From NCBI GenBank assembly GCA_900468805.1, contig UEIF01000054.1, positions 1 through 64,000 on the forward strand: a stretch of DNA of 64,000 bases, read 5' to 3'. Numbering within the stretch: the stretch's first letter is position 1; every line of letters starts with the position of its first letter. The notes under the pieces are model-generated. The model was given only the letters and a program-made list of their open reading frames with translations. It searched no databases and was not told the origin of the DNA. The stretch is from Hyphomicrobiales bacterium (GTDB taxonomy: Bacteria; Pseudomonadota; Alphaproteobacteria; Rhizobiales; Rhizobiaceae). A program made the position numbers and the translations under genes. Positions 1 to 7,177 of this stretch are shown one piece after another.

Positions 1-76
1 ATGATTCAAACTCCCATTATGACCGAAGTGAATCATACAGAGATAATTTAATCAATAGTTTGATTGGGTTTTAACC

Positions 77-157
77 CTAGAGCAATTGCAGCAAAAAATG
101 CACTACGGTTTGCGTCCGGAATTGCGTGAAAACAAAGAGATAGAGCCTTTCGTGCTC
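77..157 (+). repeat. Dispersed palindromic repeat, family A, copy 1
   Basis: This stretch begins with CTAGAGCAATTGCAGC and contains the core GCGTCCGGAATTGCGTGAAA followed by ACAAAGAGATAGAGC. The same core recurs at about 10.9, 23.6 and 46.1 kb, and variant copies lie at 21.5 and 26.0 kb. This copy is degenerate at its right end and abuts the stop codon of the methyltransferase gene (TGA on the minus strand at 156-158). It resembles the mosaic intergenic repeats common in rhizobia. Bases 1-76 hold no gene I can support. Confidence 0.75.
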
Positions 158-902
158 AGGCGAGACGACCGACCGGAATGATCTCGCGCGCCTGCGCATG
201 GAAGGGGGTCCCCTCCCAGTCGCCGTACCACGCATCGACGGTCAGCCCGGCATCGCGCATCAAGCCGGAGAGCTTGTCGCGCGACGTATAGAGGATTTTC
301 GAGCGTCCGGAGAAGTGCTCGCCGGTCGAGAGCACGCGATAACCGTTCTCATAGGAAAGAATGCCGGTCGCCTCATCGTAATGCGACCTGTCGGAGGCCT
401 CGATCGCACCGAGGTCTGCATGTTCGAGCTGGCGCACGCTGCCATGGCGTACATCGCGCTTCCCTCGGAAACCGGGATTACGCGTATCGAACACGAACCG
501 GCCGGCCGGGCCGAGATGTGCGGCGATCGTCGCAAGGGCGGCGCGCTGGTCCTCTTCCGTCAGGAAGACCTGGAAGGCGTGCCCCGTCAGCACGATGAGA
601 TCGTACCTCTTTCCGAGGCGAACGGTGCGGGCGTCACCCTCGACCCATTCCACCTTATCGCCACCCGCCCGCGACTTGCCGATATCGAGCATCGCTACAG
701 CAGGATCGACGCCGGTGACGATACGCGTCGCGGCAAGGGCGGCCGTCAGTTCGCCGGTGCCGCAGCCGAGGTCGAGCGCAGACTGCGCGCCTTCCGCCAG
801 CTTCATGCAGAAATCGAAATCCGGGCCCCAGCGATTGGCGGTATCGTAGAACTGTGCGAGCGCGGGGTCTCGATAGAGGGGATCATCGGAAATCTTGCTC
901 AT
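156..902 (-). CDS. Class I SAM-dependent methyltransferase
   Basis: The 248-residue product has a class I methyltransferase fold. Motif I (LDLGCGTGELTAAL) lies at residues about 43-56, the acidic motif II (GVDPA) near 64-68, and EGDAR near 88-92. It would bind S-adenosylmethionine and methylate an unknown, probably small, substrate in the cytoplasm. The start overlaps the stop of the upstream GNAT gene by 4 nt (ATGA at 899-902), so the two are likely co-translated. The C-terminal half has no feature that names the substrate. Confidence 0.85.
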   Translation of the reverse strand: MSKISDDPLYRDPALAQFYDTANRWGPDFDFCMKLAEGAQSALDLGCGTGELTAALAATRIVTGVDPAVAMLDIGKSRAGGDKVEWVEGDARTVRLGKRYDLIVLTGHAFQVFLTEEDQRAALATIAAHLGPAGRFVFDTRNPGFRGKRDVRHGSVRQLEHADLGAIEASDRSHYDEATGILSYENGYRVLSTGEHFSGRSKILYTSRDKLSGLMRDAGLTVDAWYGDWEGTPFHAQAREIIPVGRLA

Positions 903-1438
903 TCGCCTGAATTCTTCTCGCTAATGTAGAGATAGCGTTCCACTGTTTCGCCGGCCGCGTTCTGCTTGCTGAAGATCTCCCGTCGCTGATGCACTCGTCC
1001 GGCGACCTTCTGCGAGGGGAGATTTGCCAGGCTGACGATACTGACGAGGCGCAACAATCCCATGACTGAGAAGGCATGGTTGCGGCAGGCAGTCGCGGCC
1101 TCCGTGGCATAGCCCTTGCCCCAGTAATCCGGCCAGAGATGATAGCCGAGCTCCGGCTCCATTCCGCGCGATGTCTCCTGCAACGTGATCCCGCAGTCGC
1201 CGAGCAGATCGCCGCTCTTGCGATCGATCATCGCCCAGAGGCCAAAACCATTCTTCTCGTAGCTTTCAAAGGCGAGCCTGTTCAAGAAATCGCGCGTTGC
1301 TGCGGCATCCTTCACTGAAGGATAGTACCGCATGCACAGCGGGTCGCCGAAGATGCGTTCGAGCGCCGGCAGGTCCGCAACGGTGATTTCGCGCAACATC
1401 AGCCGATCGCTGCGCAGGATTTCCCGGATGATGGCCAT
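899..1438 (-). CDS. GNAT family N-acetyltransferase (RimJ/RimL type)
   Basis: The 179-residue protein matches the GNAT acetyltransferase_3 layout. It begins with TDRL-like residues (SDRLMLREIT, 10-19). The acetyl-CoA loop WGKGYATEA lies near residues 106-114 after PELGYHLWPDY. The tail (NLPSQKVAGRV, then KQNAAGETVERYLY) is typical of proteins that acetylate N-terminal amines or small molecules. It is the first gene of a two-gene minus-strand operon with the methyltransferase, and is divergent from the FAD oxidoreductase, 76 nt away. The substrate is unknown. Confidence 0.85.
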   Translation of the reverse strand: MAIIREILRSDRLMLREITVADLPALERIFGDPLCMRYYPSVKDAAATRDFLNRLAFESYEKNGFGLWAMIDRKSGDLLGDCGITLQETSRGMEPELGYHLWPDYWGKGYATEAATACRNHAFSVMGLLRLVSIVSLANLPSQKVAGRVHQRREIFSKQNAAGETVERYLYISEKNSGE

Positions 1439-1514
1439 TGTTTCATCCCTTTGTCATGGAGCGCGCCTAAGCCGCGCCCACTTCTTCAGTTCGCTTTATA
1501 CGAGAGGTCCCGCC

Positions 1515-2579
1515 ATGGCATCCGCAAAGAGAAGCGTCATCGTCGTCGGCGCCGGCATTGTCGGCGCATCGCTCGCCTTCCATTTCGCCCGCCGCGGGGC
1601 CGCCGTCCACGTGGTGGAAGAGGGCGCGCAGGCGGGCAGCGGCGTGACGGCGCGCGCCTTCGGTTGGGTGAATATCATCAACATCGCTCCGGGAGCGGTC
1701 AATTACCGCCTGGTGCAGGAGGCGCTCGCCGACTATGCCCGCCTGCAGGCCGTTCTGCCGGATGCTTTTGTTGCCGCACGTCCCGGCTCGCTGTTCTGGC
1801 TTGGAGGTGCTGCCGAGACCGAGGCCTTCGCCGCAGCCCATCGCGCTGAAGGGACCGATGTCGAACTGGTAAATGCCGCGACCATCACCGCATGGGAGCC
1901 CAATCTACGCCAGCCTCCAGCCTGCGCCATGTTCTCGCCTCGCGATCTCGCGCTCGATCCTGCAAGGCTGGCGCGGGACCTGATCGATGCCTCCGGTGCG
2001 ACTGCCACGTTCGGCCGCAAGGTCGAAAACCTCATCCTTTCGGGTGACAGAGTGAGCGGTGTGCGCTTCGCCGATGGCGGCATGGTCGAAGCCGATCTTG
2101 TGATCCTGGCAGGTGGAACCGCCGTTGACAAACTGGCAGAAAGCGTCGGCTTCCGCAGCGCCGTCGAAGCCTCGCCCTCGATCATCCTGCGCTATAGTTG
2201 CGCCGCGCCCGTCGTAAGCCGTATCCTCCGCGGCCCCGGCCTGGAAATCCGCCAGTCGGGGGATAACATACTGCATGTCGCCAAGGGCTATATCGACGAT
2301 ACGGCAGAGAATGCGCCGAAGAGGATTGGCGAACGGATACTCAAAGTGATGTACGAGCGCCTGCACCTGCCGGATGGCGTGGCGCTCGTCGAGGCTGCAG
2401 CAGGCTATCGGCCCTTCTTTTCCGACGGAATGCCGCGCCTTGGTTTCCTGCCCGGCATTGAGGGCGCCTATGTCGCCGTCGGCCATCCGGGCGTCATCCT
2501 GGCGCCGCTACTGGGGCGGCTCGCCGCAGAGCATGTGCTGGACGGGCAGCGTTCGCCGCTCGTACCGCTGCCGGCCTGA
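1515..2579 (+). CDS. FAD-dependent oxidoreductase (DAO/glycine oxidase-like)
   Basis: The 354-residue product starts at MASAKRS. The FAD-binding Rossmann motif GAGIVGASLAFHFARRG is at residues 12-28, followed by an acidic strand end (VVEEG). The closing GYRPFFSDGMPRLGF / GVILAPLLGRLAAE region is typical of the D-amino-acid oxidase superfamily (PF01266), which oxidises amines or amino acids with release of imine and peroxide. A longer in-frame reading starting at 1332 overlaps the divergent GNAT gene and is rejected. The gene stands alone and ends just before a bidirectional terminator. Confidence 0.85.
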   Translation: MASAKRSVIVVGAGIVGASLAFHFARRGAAVHVVEEGAQAGSGVTARAFGWVNIINIAPGAVNYRLVQEALADYARLQAVLPDAFVAARPGSLFWLGGAAETEAFAAAHRAEGTDVELVNAATITAWEPNLRQPPACAMFSPRDLALDPARLARDLIDASGATATFGRKVENLILSGDRVSGVRFADGGMVEADLVILAGGTAVDKLAESVGFRSAVEASPSIILRYSCAAPVVSRILRGPGLEIRQSGDNILHVAKGYIDDTAENAPKRIGERILKVMYERLHLPDGVALVEAAAGYRPFFSDGMPRLGFLPGIEGAYVAVGHPGVILAPLLGRLAAEHVLDGQRSPLVPLPA

Positions 2580-2584
2580 TGTGA

Positions 2585-2613
2585 AAAAAGCGGACCCGAT
2601 GGGGTCCGTTTTT
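2585..2613. terminator. Bidirectional intrinsic terminator
   Basis: The stem CGGACCC/GGGTCCG around 2591-2608 is flanked by an A-run on the left and a T-run on the right. It lies between the convergent FAD oxidoreductase and msrB genes, so it can end transcripts from both strands. Confidence 0.85.
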
Positions 2614-2616
2614 CCT

Positions 2617-3030
2617 TTATTTGCCGGGTTCGAAAACCATCGAATGCCCGTTGATGCAGTAGCGCAGGCCGGTCGGCGGCGGCCCGTCCGGGAAGACGTG
2701 GCCGAGATGGGCCTCGCAGGTGCCGCAGCGGATTTCCGTGCGCACCATGCCATAGGTGCTGTCGCGATGCTCGGTCACCGAGTCAGGGGAAACCGGCTCG
2801 AAATAGCTCGGCCAGCCGCATCCGGCATCGAACTTGGTGTCCGAGCGGAAGAGCGGCGCATTGCAGCTGACGCAGCGGTAGAGGCCGGTCTCGAAGGAAT
2901 CCCAGTAGGGACCGGTAAAGGCGCGTTCGGTGCCGTGCTCGCGGGTGATACGGTACTGCTCGGGGGTCAGCAGTTCCTTCCATTCGGCATCGGTCTTGTG
3001 AACTTTCGGTGTGGTGGTCGTTTCGGCCAT
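2617..3030 (-). CDS. msrB: Peptide-methionine (R)-S-oxide reductase MsrB
   Basis: The 137-residue product reduces methionine-R-sulfoxide in proteins. Zinc ligands are visible as CVSC (Cys53, Cys56) and CGTC (Cys102, Cys105). The catalytic Cys125 is in GLRYCINGHS, and Cys71 in DAGCGWPSYF is the usual resolving position. The start at MAETTTT is chosen because AAAGGAG lies at proper spacing upstream. An in-frame upstream ATG at 3075 would add 15 residues with no family support. There is no signal peptide, so it should be cytoplasmic. It is monocistronic and convergent with the FAD oxidoreductase. Confidence 0.95.
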   Translation of the reverse strand: MAETTTTPKVHKTDAEWKELLTPEQYRITREHGTERAFTGPYWDSFETGLYRCVSCNAPLFRSDTKFDAGCGWPSYFEPVSPDSVTEHRDSTYGMVRTEIRCGTCEAHLGHVFPDGPPPTGLRYCINGHSMVFEPGK

Positions 3031-3247
3031 GGAGTGCTCCTTTCGCCGATGGGGGGCAATCTCTTTCGTGCGCAAATGTGGTGCGCTGAGCGCGATTGAT
3101 CAAGTCTGGGACCTGGCCTCGGGATCAAACCGTGCCGTCTCACCGCCCAATTCGCCATCTACTCAATTTGGGGGAAGACGACGAATCACCCGTGCTTTAT
3201 CTTTAATGTGCCATTAAGCTTAATACTGCGTGTTTCGGGGACAAACG

Positions 3248-3451
3248 GTGTTTCACACTCTGATTATTGTTCTATACGGCGCAGTCGCCGCGATCGCCTT
3301 GGGCATGAGCCTGCTGGAAGGCTGGGTCAATCATGATCGCTGGACGGTGCACCGCATTGCCGGGCTGATCGCCTGCCTTTTCTGGCCGCTGCCGCTTGTT
3401 TTCTTCGTCCTGCACGGTTCCGTTTCCCGTCTCGCCACGCGTTTTTCCTGA
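3248..3451 (+). CDS. Small two-helix membrane protein, unknown function
   Basis: This is a 67-residue reading from GTG at 3248, preceded by GGGGAC; a GTG at 3230 would add 6 residues. It has two hydrophobic segments, roughly residues 3-20 and 36-55, separated by a charged loop (EGWVNHDRWTVHR). I do not recognise a family. It lies upstream of mrpA on the same strand with 133 nt between them, so co-transcription with the antiporter operon is possible but not shown. Confidence 0.55.
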   Translation: MFHTLIIVLYGAVAAIALGMSLLEGWVNHDRWTVHRIAGLIACLFWPLPLVFFVLHGSVSRLATRFS

Positions 3452-3584
3452 ACGTCAAACCTGCGAACACGGCCGCCTGCATCCATTGCGGGTTGCCGAA
3501 ATCGCTTGAGGCTATCAGCCGATTCACCTAAGCCTTGGAAAAAGCCGGTTTTGCCGGCCTTCATCCGTGCTGCAGGGAGGGGAC

Positions 3585-5945
3585 ATGGCCGATGTCACGG
3601 CTCTGACATTTTTGGCCCTGTGTCTGCCGCTGATCGGTGCTCTCGCCGCTCCCTTCATCATCCGCGTCTTGGGCGCAGGCGGCGCCTGGGTGCTCGCTGT
3701 CGCCCCTTTGCTCGCCTTCCTGCATTTCCTGCGTCTCGTGCCGCAGATCGCGCGCGGCGAAATCGTAATCGGCGGTTATGACTGGGTGCCGGGCCTGGGC
3801 GTCCGCTTTTCCTGGTTCCTCGACGGATTGTCGCTCACCTTTGCTCTGTTGATTACCGGCATCGGCACGCTGATCGTGCTCTATGCCGGCGGATATCTCA
3901 AAGGCCATCCGGATCAGGGCCGGTTCTTCTCCTTCATCTTTCTCTTCATGGGCGCGATGCTGGGCGTCGTGATCTCCGACAGCTTCCTGATGTTCTTCAT
4001 TTTCTGGGAGCTCACCTCGATCACCTCCTTCCTGCTGATTGGTTTCGATCATGAACGGGAAGCGGCACGACGCGCAGCTCTCCAGGCGCTGGTCGTGACA
4101 GGCGGGGGAGGGCTGCTGCTGCTCGCCGGCTTGCTCATCCTCTGGGACATGACCGGCGTCGCGCAGCTATCCGACCTGCTGCAGTTCGGCGACGTCGTCA
4201 GGGGCAGCCCGCTCTACTTGGCGGCGCTGCTGCTGGTGCTCGGCGGCGCTTTCACCAAGTCGGCACAGTTTCCCTTCCATTTCTGGCTGCCGAACGCCAT
4301 GGAAGCGCCGACTCCTGTTTCCGCCTATCTGCATTCCGCCACCATGGTGAAGGCCGGCGTCTATCTGCTGATGCGGCTGAACCCGGTCATGGGCGCGACG
4401 CCAGCATGGGAGGTCCTGCTGCCCGTCTTCGGTGGCCTGACGCTCGTTGTGGGCTCCGTGCTCGCCATACGCCAGACGGATCTGAAGCTGAAGCTTGCCT
4501 ATACGACCGTTTCGTCACTTGGCCTGCTGGTGATGCTGACCGGCTTCGGCTCGGCCTATGCCGTCGAAGCGGCGGTGCTTTATCTGGTGGCGCATTCGCT
4601 CTTCAAGGGAGCGCTCTTCATGGTCGCGGGTATCATTGACCATGAGACCGGCACGCGGAACATCACGCGACTTCGGGGCCTGAGAAAGGCCATGCCGCTG
4701 ACCTTCGCGATCGCCATGACCGCCGGAATGTCCATGGCCGGCCTGCCACCTTTCTTCGGCTTCCTGGCCAAGGAGGAAATCTATGCGGCACTTGCCGGTG
4801 GCGATCCCTATTCCATCCTCGCCACCGCAGTCGCCATTTTCGGCAATGCGCTGATGTTCGCGATCGCCTTTGCCGTGGCGCTGAGACCTTTCTTCGGTCC
4901 GCCGGTCGAGACACCGAAACATCCGCACGAGGCGCCGATCCTGCTCTGGCTCGGCCCGGCCGTTCTTGCTCTGGCAGGTCCGCTTGCCGCACTCCTTTCC
5001 GGCGTCACGAATCGCATGATTTCCTCGCCAATGGCTTCCGCCGTGGCGGGCCGGCCCATGGCAGTCTCCATTTCGCTTGCCCCTCATATCGGCGTGCCAC
5101 TTGCCCTGTCCCTGCTGACGATAGTGCTCGGCATCGCCGTCTATTGGCAGCTCGATCGCGCCCGTGCGCTCGTGGCCTATATGCTGCGTTCCGCCCACGG
5201 CCCTGATCGTGGTTTCGATCACGCCATCGCCGGGCTTGTCCGTTTCGCCCATCGCGTCATCGGTATCGTCCAGCCGGGACGTCTGGATATCTACGTCGCC
5301 TGTACCTTCCTCTGCGTCGCGGCAATTCTGCTCGTGCCGCTCGTCACCCACGGCGAACTTCCGGCGACTTTTGTTTGGCCCAACGACCTGCGCCTCCATG
5401 AAGCCGGCATCATGCTCATCGCTGTGCTCGGCCTTCTTGCCGTCCTGATCGCCCGCGACCGGCTGACGGCGATCGTCTCGCTGGGCATTCAGGGTTTCGC
5501 AGTTGCGCTGATCTTCCTGCTCTTCGGCGCCCCCGACCTCGCTTTTACCCAGTTCATGGTCGAAACGCTCGCGGTCGTCATCCTCGCCCTCGTCATGACC
5601 CGGCTGCGCCTTTCACCGACCGATCCGCGCCACGGCGCCCGCCGTCTCTTCGATATCGCCCTTTCGCTCGCCTGCGGCCTGGGCTTGGCACTACTCCTGA
5701 TGCGGGCCACGGAGGCGCCGTTCAACACGGCGCTCAGCGATTTCTTCAATGCCCATTCAAAGCTGATCGCCCACGGCGCCAATGTCGTGAACGTCATCAT
5801 CGTCGATTTCCGCGGCACGGACACGCTTGGCGAAATCGCCGTCGTCGCGGTGACGGGACTGGCGATCCTCGCGCTCATCCGCATTCGCGGCAATACGGAG
5901 CGGCGGCTGGCAACGAACGATCCGGATGCGGAGGGCGCAGAATGA
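3585..5945 (+). CDS. mrpA: Mrp/Pha cation:proton antiporter subunit A
   Basis: The 786-residue polytopic protein is homologous to complex I subunit ND5. Glu142 (in FWELTS), Lys225 (GAFTKSAQFP) and Lys256 (MVKAGVY) are the conserved proton-path residues of the antiporter-like core. The C-terminal third (about 590-780) carries the MrpA C-domain region, with PDLAFTQFMVE and DFRGTDTLGE. The start follows AGGGAGGGG. With subunits B-G it forms the membrane complex exchanging Na+ or K+ for H+; the Sinorhizobium homologue is PhaA. The stop (TGA) overlaps an ATG at 5942, but the frame opened there is not mrpB (see 5942-6205). Confidence 0.95.
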   Translation: MADVTALTFLALCLPLIGALAAPFIIRVLGAGGAWVLAVAPLLAFLHFLRLVPQIARGEIVIGGYDWVPGLGVRFSWFLDGLSLTFALLITGIGTLIVLYAGGYLKGHPDQGRFFSFIFLFMGAMLGVVISDSFLMFFIFWELTSITSFLLIGFDHEREAARRAALQALVVTGGGGLLLLAGLLILWDMTGVAQLSDLLQFGDVVRGSPLYLAALLLVLGGAFTKSAQFPFHFWLPNAMEAPTPVSAYLHSATMVKAGVYLLMRLNPVMGATPAWEVLLPVFGGLTLVVGSVLAIRQTDLKLKLAYTTVSSLGLLVMLTGFGSAYAVEAAVLYLVAHSLFKGALFMVAGIIDHETGTRNITRLRGLRKAMPLTFAIAMTAGMSMAGLPPFFGFLAKEEIYAALAGGDPYSILATAVAIFGNALMFAIAFAVALRPFFGPPVETPKHPHEAPILLWLGPAVLALAGPLAALLSGVTNRMISSPMASAVAGRPMAVSISLAPHIGVPLALSLLTIVLGIAVYWQLDRARALVAYMLRSAHGPDRGFDHAIAGLVRFAHRVIGIVQPGRLDIYVACTFLCVAAILLVPLVTHGELPATFVWPNDLRLHEAGIMLIAVLGLLAVLIARDRLTAIVSLGIQGFAVALIFLLFGAPDLAFTQFMVETLAVVILALVMTRLRLSPTDPRHGARRLFDIALSLACGLGLALLLMRATEAPFNTALSDFFNAHSKLIAHGANVVNVIIVDFRGTDTLGEIAVVAVTGLAILALIRIRGNTERRLATNDPDAEGAE

Positions 5946-6205
5946 TGTTTGCCAGCCCGCCGCGCTTTCCCAAGCTCCTTCATTCCTGTGCTTGTCACTG
6001 GAATCCAGTATGCGCAGGTCCTTGGGCACAGAAGACCCTTTCCCTTGTAGCGTATGAGTTGTTCACGGCGTGGACGCGCAGTGGCTGGATACCTGTGGCA
6101 AGCACAGGAAAGAGGGACAGAGGGTTGCCCCGGACAGACCACTTGAACGTTTGCAGTCGGTCTTCGGCCTATCCAGTTACGCCTCTTCATGGAGGCACGC
6201 CATGA
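5942..6205 (+). other. Open frame bridging mrpA and mrpB through a repeat insertion
   Basis: The 87-codon frame starts at the ATG overlapping the mrpA stop (ATGA, 5942-5945). It ends with a TGA overlapping the mrpB start (ATGA, 6202-6205). Much of it is the palindromic element at 5982-6110, and the peptide (MMFASPPRFPK...) resembles no protein I know. It may serve only to carry ribosomes from mrpA to mrpB. All other directly abutting mrp junctions are also 1- or 4-nt overlaps, so coupling is the norm in this operon. Confidence 0.45.
5982..6110. repeat. RIME-like palindromic element inside the mrp operon
   Basis: The left arm (5982-6008) reads ATTCCTGTGCTTGTCACTGG then AATCCAG. The right arm (6085-6110) reads CTGGATACCTGTGGCAAGC then ACAGGAA, an imperfect reverse complement. 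The arms enclose about 76 nt. The arm sequence is of the type found in rhizobial intergenic mosaic elements. It accounts for much of the unusual 256-nt gap between mrpA and mrpB. Confidence 0.75.
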
Positions 6206-6621
6206 ACACCCTCATCTTCCGCACCATCGCCCCCTTCATCACCGCGCTGATGCTGCTTTTCTCCGTCTTCATCCTGCTGCGCGGCCACAACGAGCCCGGC
6301 GGCGGCTTCATCGGCGGGCTGATCGCAGCCTCGGCACTCGCGATCTACGGCATTGCCTTCGGTGTGGAAGCAGTACGCCGGGCGATCCGCTTCCACCCGC
6401 TGGCGATTGCCGGCTTCGGGCTGATGCTCTCCTGCCTCGCCGGGCTGATCTCCGTCCTCTTTGCCGTGCCCTTCATGACCGGCCTCTGGGTCTATCCCGT
6501 CCTCTTCGGTGTGGAAGTGCCGCTCTCCACGGTCATGCTGTTCGATCTCGGCGTCTATTTCGTCGTGCTCGGCGCAGTCGCCTCGATTGCGCTGGCACTG
6601 GAAGAAAGGGAGGTCGACTGA
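6202..6621 (+). CDS. mrpB: Mrp antiporter subunit B
   Basis: The 139-residue product has four predicted membrane helices. It carries the MrpB (MnhB, PF04039) hallmark ending in GHNEPGGGFIGGL near residues 29-41, plus FGVEVPLSTVMLFDLGVYFVVLG near the end. The start at 6202 has GGAGGCACGCC upstream; an upstream in-frame ATG at 6070 lies within the repeat-derived gap and is rejected. The stop overlaps the mrpC start by one base (TGATG). It is an integral membrane component of the antiporter complex. Confidence 0.95.
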   Translation: MNTLIFRTIAPFITALMLLFSVFILLRGHNEPGGGFIGGLIAASALAIYGIAFGVEAVRRAIRFHPLAIAGFGLMLSCLAGLISVLFAVPFMTGLWVYPVLFGVEVPLSTVMLFDLGVYFVVLGAVASIALALEEREVD

Positions 6622-6998
6622 TGGAAGCGCTTTTCGCCATCCTCGTCGGTCTGTTCTTCTCGGCCGCCGTCTATCTGATGCTGTCACGCTTCTCGATCCG
6701 CATCATGCTCGGCATTGCCATTCTCGGCAATGCCGTGAACCTTCTGATCTTCACGGCAGGAAGGCTGACCCGGGAAGTTCCGCCGATCATCCCCGCTGGC
6801 GCTGACATACTGCCATCGGGTGCCGCAAATCCGCTGCCGCAGGCGCTGATCCTGACCGCGATCGTCATCTCATTTTCCTTCCTCGCCTTCCTGCTGGTGT
6901 TGACCTATCGTGCCTATCAGGAGCTCGGCACTGACGATACGACCCGCATGCATGATGCCGAACCTGAAGACCGGCCGCTGCCGCCGTTGGGGTATTGA
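6621..6998 (+). CDS. mrpC: Mrp antiporter subunit C (NuoK-like)
   Basis: The 125-residue product has three hydrophobic segments and is related to complex I subunit NuoK. The signature GIAILGNAVNLLIF is near residues 31-44, and the LPQALILTAIVISFS helix is near 71-86. The start overlaps the mrpB stop. The C-terminus is a short charged cytoplasmic tail. It ends 178 nt before mrpD, a gap filled by a repeat element. Confidence 0.95.
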   Translation: MEALFAILVGLFFSAAVYLMLSRFSIRIMLGIAILGNAVNLLIFTAGRLTREVPPIIPAGADILPSGAANPLPQALILTAIVISFSFLAFLLVLTYRAYQELGTDDTTRMHDAEPEDRPLPPLGY

Positions 6999-7000
6999 GG

Positions 7001-7177
7001 ATGGCTGTGCGGATGCTCACCCCCCTCTGCCCTGCCGGGCATCTCCCCCACAAGGGGGGAGATCGACCCGTGGCCCGACCTTCGCACATCGCTGACGTAC
7101 TGCAGTTTGGGCCGCTTCTTGTTTGGGGAAGCCCGCACTTCCGGCCGATCTTCCCCCTCGTGGGAGGCACCGCTTAA
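7001..7177 (+). other. Open frame bridging mrpC and mrpD through a second repeat
   Basis: The frame opens with ATG 2 nt after the mrpC stop and runs 58 codons. It ends with TAA overlapping the mrpD start by one base (TAATG, 7175-7179). Nearly all of it lies within a palindromic repeat. The right end of that repeat also supplies the GGGAGG ribosome-binding site of mrpD. The peptide (MAVRMLTPLCPAGHLP...) has no recognisable family. Confidence 0.4.
7019..7170. repeat. Palindromic repeat family B, copy 1 (between mrpC and mrpD)
   Basis: A strong hairpin ATCTCCCCC-ACAA-GGGGGGAGAT lies at 7041-7063. A related inverted arm, GATCTTCCCCCTCGTGGGAGG, lies at about 7147-7167. The CCCCACAAGGGGG core recurs in the element at 55.3-55.4 kb. 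This repeat type, with CTGCCGGGCATCTCCC at its edge, is familiar from rhizobial intergenic regions. Confidence 0.7.

Noticed and set aside
1332..1514. N-terminal extension of the FAD oxidoreductase from 1332
   Set aside because: It overlaps the divergent GNAT gene and lacks hydrophobic or family character. The Rossmann motif starts correctly from 1515.
3541..3562. Hairpin GCCGG-TTTTG-CCGGC before mrpA
   Set aside because: The stem is only 5 bp with no T-run. It could be chance.
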